This document shows, piece after piece, positions 7,550-12,597 of a stretch of 15,842 nt of DNA. A program made the position numbers and the translations under genes. Where the stretch lies: contig JBKJTJ010000123.1 of the NCBI GenBank assembly GCA_046590855.1, forward strand, positions 1 to 15,842, in the 5' to 3' direction. Source of the DNA: JACMOY01 sp046590855 (GTDB lineage: Bacteria > Actinomycetota > Actinomycetes > Actinomycetales > Angustibacteraceae). The notes under the pieces are model-generated. The model was given only the letters and a program-made list of their open reading frames with translations, did no database searches and was not told the DNA's origin. Numbering within the stretch: the stretch's first letter is position 1; each line of letters starts with the position of its first letter.

Positions 7550-7677
7550 GTTCGGGGGCCGCACGCAGATGGCAACGACCGCGAGCGGCCGTTGCCTGAC
7601 CTCGCCCACGCCAAGGAGCGCGAGCACGACGAGCATGACTGGCCGACGTCCGGCGCGCAAGCCTTACACGCTAAACC

Positions 7678-7692
7678 GGGTCTTTGGACCCT
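7678..7692. promoter_or_regulatory. DosR/DevR-like palindrome upstream of the PPOX gene
   Basis: GGGTCTTTGGACCCT contains a perfect GGGTC/GACCC dyad. It partly matches the mycobacterial DosR consensus core GGGACTWWAGTCCC, agreeing at GGG-CTW on the left and W-G-CCC on the right. It lies about 60 bp before the start of a PPOX-family gene, a class often found in dormancy regulons of actinobacteria, in the space shared with the divergent ANTAR gene. No DosR-type regulator is in the window, so this remains a candidate. Confidence 0.4.
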
Positions 7693-7704
7693 GGCCTGCG
7701 GCCG

Positions 7705-7717
7705 GTGGGCGGCCCAC
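7705..7717. repeat. 13-bp palindrome in the ANTAR/PPOX intergenic region
   Basis: GTGGGC and GCCCAC flank a single G, giving a perfect 6-bp dyad about 35 bp before the PPOX start. It may be a second operator half or a chance feature of GC-rich DNA. CACGAT at 7715-7720 at its right edge could serve as a weak -10 element for the PPOX gene. Confidence 0.25.
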
Positions 7718-7751
7718 GATGGCCGGGTCGACGTCCAGCAGGAGGTGAGTC

Positions 7752-8168
7752 GTGAACCACGGTCCCGGTTCCGAGGTCGAGCACCTGCTGGACCACGCCT
7801 GCTGGCAGCTGGTGCGCAGCGTGCCGGTGGGACGGCTGGCCGTCGTCGTCGACGGGGCACCCGAGATCTTCCCCGTGAACCACCTGGTCGACCACGCCGC
7901 GGTCGTCTTCCGCACCGCTGACGGGACCAAGCTGAGCGCCGCCGACGGCCACCGGGTCGCGTTCGAGGTCGACGGCGTCGACCACGCGTCCGGTCGGGCG
8001 TGGAGCGTGGTCCTGAAGGGACGGGCCAAGCGGGTGAGCGCGCTCTACGACGTGGTCGAGAGCTTCCAGATGCCACTGGCCGCCTGGCAGCCGGGCGCAA
8101 AGCCGATCTTCGTGCGGGTGGACGTCGACGCGGTCTCGGGGCGTCGGTTCGCTCCCACCACGCCCTAG
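7752..8168 (+). CDS. Pyridoxamine 5'-phosphate oxidase (PPOX) family flavin-binding protein
   Basis: A 138-residue protein with the FMN-binding split beta-barrel of the Pyridox_ox_2 type. It shows HACWQLVRSVPVGRLAVVVDG, then PEIFPVNHLVDHAAVVFRTADGTKL (the flavin-phosphate region), VAFEVDGVD, and GRAWSVVLKGRAKRV. Relatives bind FMN or F420 and include nitroimidazole-resistance-like reductases; the substrate here is unknown. The start is a GTG at 7752 preceded by AGGAGGTGA (7740-7748), a full nine-base match to the anti-Shine-Dalgarno sequence, so translation should be strong. A DosR-like palindrome lies about 60 bp upstream, hinting at control by hypoxia or redox state. Its stop codon is only 12 bp before the tRNA gene. 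Confidence 0.88.
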   Translation: MNHGPGSEVEHLLDHACWQLVRSVPVGRLAVVVDGAPEIFPVNHLVDHAAVVFRTADGTKLSAADGHRVAFEVDGVDHASGRAWSVVLKGRAKRVSALYDVVESFQMPLAAWQPGAKPIFVRVDVDAVSGRRFAPTTP

Positions 8169-8180
8169 GCTGACCCGGTC

Positions 8181-8254
8181 GGGGCAGTAGCTCAGCCGGT
8201 CAGAGCAGCGGACTCATAATCCGTCGGTCGTGGGTTCGAGCCCCACCTGCCCCA
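8181..8254 (+). tRNA. tRNA-Met (anticodon CAT), probably elongator
   Basis: A complete 74-base cloverleaf. The acceptor stem is GGGGCAG paired with CTGCCCC, with discriminator A at 8254. The D stem is GCTC/GAGC. The anticodon stem GCGGA/TCCGT carries the loop CTCATAA (anticodon CAT), and the T stem GTGGG/CCCAC carries the loop TTCGAGC. The CCA end is not encoded. The G1-C72 pair excludes initiator tRNA, which has a 1-72 mismatch. A CAT anticodon could also be tRNA-Ile2 (lysidine-modified), which I cannot fully exclude. It begins 12 bp after the PPOX stop codon. Confidence 0.95.
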
Positions 8255-8280
8255 CCGTCGCGCCGTGCGTGTCGCCCGCC

Positions 8281-8705
8281 TCAGGGCTCGAGCAGGACCA
8301 GGGGGATCTCGCGCGCGGTGCGTTGCTGGTAGCCCGCGTAGTTCGCGTACCTGCTGGTGATGAGCGGCCACATCCGGGCCCGCTCGTCGGGGGTGACCAC
8401 GCGGGCGTGCATCGGGCGCCGAGCCTCGCCGACGACGCGCACCTGGACGGCGGGGTTCGCCTGCAGGTTGAGCAACCAGGCCGGGTGCACGTCGTCGCCA
8501 CCTCTGCTCGCGACCACGACGTACGCCTCGCCTCGCGCAGCGGCGAGGTGAGCATCACCGATCGCGCCTGACCGCTCTTGCGGCCGGTGGTCGTGAGCTC
8601 GACGGACGGCATACCACCGAAGCTGGCCCCCACCCGGTCGCCGGTCACCCTCAGGAGAGCGCGGTGAACGAGGTTCATCGCCTTCAGAGCCAGATCGCTG
8701 GGCAC
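8281..8705 (-). pseudogene. Deazaflavin (F420)-dependent nitroreductase-like gene, frameshifted
   Basis: Two frames together make one Ddn-type nitroreductase-family protein of about 141 residues. The N-terminal part, from GTG 8705, contains SFGGMPSVELTTTGRKSGQ and RSVMLTSPLRE. The C-terminal part, in the next frame, contains VVVASRGGDDVHPAWLLNLQ and ends AREIPLVLLEP. The break is at about 8530-8532, where the minus strand reads GAGGCGAGGC. One added G (GAGGGCGAGGC) would restore the family-like stretch LREGEAYVVVASRGG. Such enzymes use F420H2 to reduce nitro compounds or quinones. Either the gene is recently inactivated or this is a one-base assembly error; the otherwise intact sequence supports a recent event. 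TACAGT at 8712-8717 on the minus strand, 6 bases before the GTG, could be a -10 of a leaderless message. Confidence 0.8.
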
Positions 8706-8734
8706 ACGAGCACTGTAGGCGGGGGGGAGCGGCC

Positions 8735-8740
8735 TAGTCT
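8735..8740 (+). promoter_or_regulatory. Possible -10 element for the small lipoprotein gene
   Basis: TAGTCT fits the actinobacterial TAnnnT pattern and lies 33 bp before the lipoprotein ATG, in the divergent gap between this gene and the nitroreductase-like gene. No convincing -35 is seen, so the call is tentative. Confidence 0.3.
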
Positions 8741-8773
8741 GCAGGGCGGAACCGCAGATCGGGGAGCCCTGAC

Positions 8774-8884
8774 ATGAAGACGAACGCGTCCAGGTTGTGG
8801 TGGGTCGTGACGGCCGTCCTGACGGCGTGGTTGCTCGCCGGCTGCCCGTCCGGCAGCTCCGGCGGTGGTGGCACCGGCTACTGA
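8774..8884 (+). CDS. Very small predicted lipoprotein (36 aa)
   Basis: A 36-residue ORF starting MKTNASRLWW, with a hydrophobic core VVTAVLTAWLLAG and a lipobox LLAGC whose cysteine is residue 24. Signal peptidase II cleavage would leave a mature lipopeptide of only 13 residues, rich in Gly and Ser (CPSGSSGGGGTGY). A good ribosome site, GGGGAG at 8761-8766, lies 7 bases before the ATG, and the lipobox is correctly placed after an n-region and h-region. This is much better than chance for a short ORF. The function is unknown. It is followed by the GNAT gene, whose GTG start lies one base after its TGA, so the two may be translationally coupled. Confidence 0.65.
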   Translation: MKTNASRLWWVVTAVLTAWLLAGCPSGSSGGGGTGY

Positions 8885-8885
8885 C

Positions 8886-9458
8886 GTGGACCTGCCCGCG
8901 GTGCCTCACCTGCCGCTGCGCACCGAAAGGCTGGTGCTGCGTGCCTTTCGGTCAGACGACCTCGAGCCGCTGCTGGTGTTCCACTCCGACCCGCAGGCGG
9001 TGCGGTACGTGCCGTACCCGCCCCGTGACCGGTCCGCCGTGGCCACCGTGCTCCAGCGCAAGGTGCTGAGCACCGAGCTGCGCGCCGATGGCGATCTCGT
9101 CGAGCTGGCGGTCGTGCTCGCCGCGGACGGGACCGTCGTCGGCGACGTGCTGCTTGCCCTGCGCTCGCACGAGCACGCGACGCTGGAGGTCGGGTACATC
9201 TTCTCACCGGCGCACGCCGGCCGCGGGTACGCCACCGAGGCCGTGCGCGCGCTGCTCGACCTGGCGTTAGGCCCGCTCGGGGCCCGGCGGGTGATCGCCC
9301 GGGTGGACTCGCGCAACGCCGCGTCGATCGCGCTGCTCGAGCGCCTGGGCCTGCGCGCGGAGGCGCACCTGGTCGAGAACGAGTGGTTCAAGGGGGAGCT
9401 GAGCAGCGAGGTCGACTACGCCGTCCTCGCCCGCGAGTGGGGCACCCCCGGGCGCTGA
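8886..9458 (+). CDS. GNAT-family N-acetyltransferase (RimJ/RimL-like)
   Basis: About 190 residues with the RimJ-type GNAT fold. The N-terminal LPLRTERLVLRAFRSDD is typical of acetyltransferase family 3. The acetyl-CoA pyrophosphate loop is AGRGYATEAVRAL (about 112-124), and NAASIALLERLGLRAEA is the conserved C-terminal helix. The acceptor (a protein N-terminus, an amino acid or an antibiotic) cannot be predicted. GTG at 8886 is used because it is one base after the lipoprotein stop, suggesting coupling; GTG at 8865 or 8868 in the same frame would overlap the lipoprotein gene and add 7 or 6 residues. No start has a strong ribosome site. A 9-bp inverted repeat lies within the first codons. Confidence 0.88.
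   Translation: MDLPAVPHLPLRTERLVLRAFRSDDLEPLLVFHSDPQAVRYVPYPPRDRSAVATVLQRKVLSTELRADGDLVELAVVLAADGTVVGDVLLALRSHEHATLEVGYIFSPAHAGRGYATEAVRALLDLALGPLGARRVIARVDSRNAASIALLERLGLRAEAHLVENEWFKGELSSEVDYAVLAREWGTPGR
8923..8951. repeat. 9-bp inverted repeat inside the 5' end of the GNAT gene
   Basis: CCGAAAGGC (8923-8931) and GCCTTTCGG (8943-8951) are perfect complements around an 11-base loop. They encode the conserved TERLVLRAFR region, so the pairing may be incidental, but it would form a stable hairpin 38 bases into the message. Confidence 0.4.
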
Positions 9459-9586
9459 GAGCGGCCTGACGGCGTATCAATCCCGGCCCGGGGCGCTCCT
9501 CCTGGGTGTCGGCCGGCCCGGTCGACGTGGCCGCAGCACCCGACGTGGGCGGCGGCCGATCCAGCGCATCAGTGGGAGGCACTGTC

Positions 9587-11374
9587 ATGCCCGCGACACC
9601 CAGGAAGCCGGTGGGGACCGACGCGACGCGTCGGCTGCTCGCCACCCGGCTCGGCTCAGACGACCTCCGCGTCGTCGCCGAGCAGTCCGTGACCACGCCC
9701 GACGGCAGCGTCGTCCGCCGCGTCCACGCGGTGCTCGAGGGCGCACCGAACACCGCGGCCAGCGTGGTGCTCGACGCCACGGGCGCCGAGGTCGACCTCA
9801 GCGCCCTCGAGGCCCGTGCGGGCCGGCGCCTGTTCGCACCCGGCGTGGGCGGCCTGGACGTGCCGGCCCCCGAGCGGGCGCCGGTCACGATCGACCCGAG
9901 CGTCAACGACCTCGTGCTGTCCGAGTGCGCCCATCTGGACGAGCGCATCACCGTCACCGTCCCCCCGACCGGCATCCGCCCCAAGGCGGACGTCTACCTG
10001 CTCGCCGACACGACGGGGAGCATGTCGTCGGTGCTCGAGGCCGTCAAGGCCGGGGCGGCGGCCATCGTCGGCAACCCCGCGCTGGCCGGGTTCGACGTCG
10101 CGTACGGCGTCGGCAACTACCGCGACTTCCCGGTGCCGGGGGTCAACTCCTACGCCTTCCAGCACCAGCAGGCCCCCACGTCGGTGCTCGCCGACGTCCA
10201 GGCGGCGATCGACGTCTGGACGGCGGCCGAAGGCGGCGACGGTCCAGAGGGCCAGCTCTGGGCGCTGCAGCAGGTCGCGACCGACCCCGGCATCGGCTGG
10301 CGGCCGGACGCCAAGCGCATCGTCGTGTGGTTCGGGGACGCCCCGGGCCACGACCCGGTCTGTGCCGCGATCTCGGGCGCGGCGGGCGACGTCACCGAGG
10401 CGACGGCGACGGCGGCGCTGCTCGCGAGCCCGGTCACGGTCGTCGCGGTCAGCACCACGACCGGCTACCCGGCCGGTCTGGACGACGACCCGGCGGCCAC
10501 GTCGTCGGACTACGGCGCGTGCACCGTCGGCGGCACCCCCGGGCAGGCGACCCGGATCAGTGCGGCCACGGGTGGCACCGTGACGACTGGCGTCGACGCC
10601 ACCACGGTCGTCGTCACCCTGTCGATGCTGATCGCCGCCGCGGTGCAGGCGACAGCCAACGTGCACCTGGTGGCCACCGGGGCGATCGCGCCGTTCGTCA
10701 CCTCGATCTCGCCGCCGACGGGCTTCGGGCCGCTCGCCGGCGACACCGGGCACGTGCTGCCCTTCGACGTGGTCTGGGACGGGGTGGTTGCCTGCGCCGA
10801 TGACGACGCCGTGTTCACGGGGACGCTCGACGTGGTGGCCGACGACGTCGTGGTGGCCAGCAAGCAGGTGCGCATCACGGTGCCGGCCTGCCGGCTGCAC
10901 CACGTCGTCGAGGTGCTCTGCGGGACGCAGGGCGGCAGCGGAGGCGGATCGAAGGACCGGGAGCGGGACGGGGGTGAGGACGACCACTCGGATGCCGACC
11001 GCGAGTGCACCACCGTGGTCGACGGCCGGTACGCCACGGCGGTGTCGATCTACAACCCCGGACCGTGCGCAGCGAGCATCGAGAAGCGGTTCGCACCCCT
11101 GCTGCTGAACGGCAAGGCGGTGGGGCGCGAGCCCGCGACGGTCGACGCCAAGCCGTTCGCCCGGATCGAGCTGGCGCCGGGGCAGGCGACGATGGACGAC
11201 TGCTGCGCGCTGGAGGAGGCGGTCGGCATCCTGCACACGACCGCGACGCTGGGGGTGCTGGACCTGGTCAGCGACCACGAGCTGGTCGTGACCGCGATCT
11301 ACACCTCGGGCGGTCGGCGTTCGGACGGCGGTGCCGACGTCCACACGCGCACGGTCTCGCCGCGTCGGGCCTGA
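9587..11374 (+). CDS. vWA-domain protein with C-terminal accessory domain
   Basis: A 595-residue protein. The N-terminal region (1 to about 115) is of unknown fold. A von Willebrand factor A domain follows, beginning near ADVYLLADTTGSMSS; D141, T143 and S145 form a DxTxS MIDAS metal site. The domain continues with YGVGNYRDFP, GGDGPEGQLWAL and VWFGDAPGHD (D251), reminiscent of integrin-beta-like vWA domains. Next come an Ig-like segment (ISPPTGFGPL to VRITVPAC), a flexible charged Gly/Ser/Asp linker at about 448-473, and a C-terminal domain from C474 with YATAVSIYNPG and ELVVTAIYTSGG. I see no signal peptide or membrane segment, so its location is unclear. ATG 9587 is chosen for GGGAGG at 9574-9579; an upstream in-frame GTG at 9506 lacks one. 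Its partner is unknown. It converges on a small unknown gene. Confidence 0.8.
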   Translation: MPATPRKPVGTDATRRLLATRLGSDDLRVVAEQSVTTPDGSVVRRVHAVLEGAPNTAASVVLDATGAEVDLSALEARAGRRLFAPGVGGLDVPAPERAPVTIDPSVNDLVLSECAHLDERITVTVPPTGIRPKADVYLLADTTGSMSSVLEAVKAGAAAIVGNPALAGFDVAYGVGNYRDFPVPGVNSYAFQHQQAPTSVLADVQAAIDVWTAAEGGDGPEGQLWALQQVATDPGIGWRPDAKRIVVWFGDAPGHDPVCAAISGAAGDVTEATATAALLASPVTVVAVSTTTGYPAGLDDDPAATSSDYGACTVGGTPGQATRISAATGGTVTTGVDATTVVVTLSMLIAAAVQATANVHLVATGAIAPFVTSISPPTGFGPLAGDTGHVLPFDVVWDGVVACADDDAVFTGTLDVVADDVVVASKQVRITVPACRLHHVVEVLCGTQGGSGGGSKDRERDGGEDDHSDADRECTTVVDGRYATAVSIYNPGPCAASIEKRFAPLLLNGKAVGREPATVDAKPFARIELAPGQATMDDCCALEEAVGILHTTATLGVLDLVSDHELVVTAIYTSGGRRSDGGADVHTRTVSPRRA

Positions 11375-11393
11375 CGGACGCTCCCCGCCCGGG

Positions 11394-11867
11394 TCAGTAG
11401 TTGAAGGGCTTGGGCGGGGCGTTCAGGGTGGCTCGAGGGCACTCGGCGAGGGTGAGGCCGCCGTACAGCAGGGCGGCGTCGGTCAGGGTGCTGACGGTGA
11501 AGCCCGCCGTCGTCCCGAAGCGGGTGACGGTCACCCGGTAGATCGTGATCTCGTACTTGGTCGGGGTGCCGTAGGCGACCTGGATGGTGCCGACGAGCTC
11601 GGCCCCGGCGGGGTTGTCGTAGCCGTGCCAGGGGCGGTCGTACAGGCTCCACAGCTGGGGCTCGGACTGCCAGACGCCGCCGTTCTGGACGTCGCGGAGC
11701 GCCAGCTCGACCAGGATCGCCCGCGCCGCCTCCTCGGGCACGATCGCGGCGGGTCGGATGACCTCGGAGACGACACCCTCGTCGTAGGCCTCCGCCATCA
11801 GCAGCTCAGCGTTCTCCACGTCACACCCCTTGCGTCGTCGTGCAACTGTCGCGTCCTGGCTGTCCAT
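11394..11867 (-). CDS. Hypothetical protein, no recognised family
   Basis: 157 residues from ATG 11867, or 141 from GTG 11819. The GTG has the better ribosome site (AAGGGGTG, about 6 bases upstream). The protein is soluble, without membrane segments or signal peptide. A helical first half (AEAYDEGVVSEVIRP and EEAARAILVELALRDVQNGG) is followed by an aromatic segment with WSLYDRPWHGYDNP and a beta-rich stretch including KYEITIYRVTVTRFG, then a proline-rich end. The composition and codon use are those of a real gene. I do not recognise a function. It faces the vWA gene with a 19-bp gap, so a shared role is possible only by proximity. Confidence 0.65.
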   Translation of the reverse strand: MDSQDATVARRRKGCDVENAELLMAEAYDEGVVSEVIRPAAIVPEEAARAILVELALRDVQNGGVWQSEPQLWSLYDRPWHGYDNPAGAELVGTIQVAYGTPTKYEITIYRVTVTRFGTTAGFTVSTLTDAALLYGGLTLAECPRATLNAPPKPFNY

Positions 11868-12026
11868 CGGCAGGCCCCCCGCCGACCTTCAGTCCGAGCC
11901 CGGGGCCAGTTGGGCCGTTCGAGGACTGGTGCGGTTGGGGGTGGTGGGGCAGACTGGCGGCAGCAGAGCGCACCGCACCGGACGAGGTCGTTGGGGAAGA
12001 CGTCCCTCGATCCGGAGGAGCCGGTG

Positions 12027-12554
12027 ATGTCTGGTACGACGACGGGTGCCGACACGGCCCCGATGACGCGCGGTGTGCTGTTCGTGCACTCCGCGCCCAC
12101 TGCCGTGTGCCCGCACATCGAGTGGGCTGTCGGCGGGGTGCTCGACGCCCGACCGAACCTGCAGTGGACCGCGCAGCCGGCCGAGGCCGGCAGCTGGCGC
12201 ACCGAGGTGTCGTGGGTCGGCCCCGCCGGCAGCGGCGCCCGGATGGCCTCGGCCCTGCGCGGCTGGGGACGGCTGCGCTTCGAGGTGACCGAGGAGCCGA
12301 GCAGCAGCGCCGACGGCGCCCGCTGGAGCCACACCCCGGACCTAGGCATCCACCACGCCGTCGTCGGCGTCCACGGTGACGTCCTCATCGGCGAGGACCG
12401 GCTGCGGGCCGCGATCGACGCGGCCGCCGGTGACGCGACCGCGCTGAGCGACCGGCTCGACCAGGTGCTCGGCCGGGCCTGGGACGACGAGCTCGAGGCG
12501 TTCCGGTGCGCTGGGGACGGCGCCCCGGTGCGCTGGCTGCACCGCGTCGGCTGA
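12027..12554 (+). CDS. DUF3145 family protein
   Basis: A 175-residue actinobacterial conserved protein of unknown function. Characteristic stretches are RGVLFVHSAPTAVCPHIEWA, TAQPAEAGSWRTEVSW, GSGARMASALRGWGRLRFEV, LGIHHAVVGVHGDVLIGEDR and the C-terminal GDGAPVRWLHRVG. It is soluble with no signal peptide. ATG 12027 is preceded by GGAGGAG at 12014-12020, which decides the start. From memory, the gene usually neighbours the type II fatty-acid synthase cluster (fabD-fabH-acpP-fabF, accD) in actinomycetes, and here a fatty-acid-type accD is 2.3 kb away, separated by TetR and MFS genes. The stop codon lies inside a 16-bp hairpin. Confidence 0.93.
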   Translation: MSGTTTGADTAPMTRGVLFVHSAPTAVCPHIEWAVGGVLDARPNLQWTAQPAEAGSWRTEVSWVGPAGSGARMASALRGWGRLRFEVTEEPSSSADGARWSHTPDLGIHHAVVGVHGDVLIGEDRLRAAIDAAAGDATALSDRLDQVLGRAWDDELEAFRCAGDGAPVRWLHRVG

Positions 12555-12578
12555 GCGGGCGGCCGCTCAGCCGACGCG
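12543..12578. terminator. Strong bidirectional hairpin terminator between DUF3145 and the MFS gene
   Basis: CGCGTCGGCTGAGCGG at 12543-12558 and its exact complement at 12563-12578 flank a GCGG loop: a perfect 16-bp GC-rich stem. It starts inside the last codons of the DUF3145 gene and contains its TGA stop. The facing MFS gene ends at 12598. It lacks a T-tract, as is common in actinobacteria, and its symmetry lets it act on both convergent transcripts. Confidence 0.85.
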
Positions 12579-12597
12579 AGCACCCTCGACGCCGGAG

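Noticed and set aside
7550..7660. The longer ANTAR ORF from ATG 7660
   Set aside because: The added N-terminus (VVLALLGVGEVRQRPL-type) is not conserved-looking and its DNA approaches the divergent promoter region; kept only as an alternative start.
8181..8254. Initiator tRNA-fMet
   Set aside because: Position 1-72 is a normal G-C pair; initiator tRNAs have a mismatch there and a three-G:C anticodon stem end.
8181..8280. A phage or genomic-island attachment site at the tRNA 3' end
   Set aside because: I found no repeat of the tRNA 3' segment elsewhere in the window, and no integrase gene is present.
8526..8535. Programmed ribosomal frameshifting in the nitroreductase-like gene
   Set aside because: No slippery heptamer, stimulatory Shine-Dalgarno or pseudoknot is evident; a one-base loss in a G-run explains it more simply.
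9506..9586. An N-terminal extension of the vWA protein starting at GTG 9506
   Set aside because: There is no ribosome site there, whereas GGGAGG lies 7 bases before ATG 9587; the extra 27 residues do not form a signal peptide.
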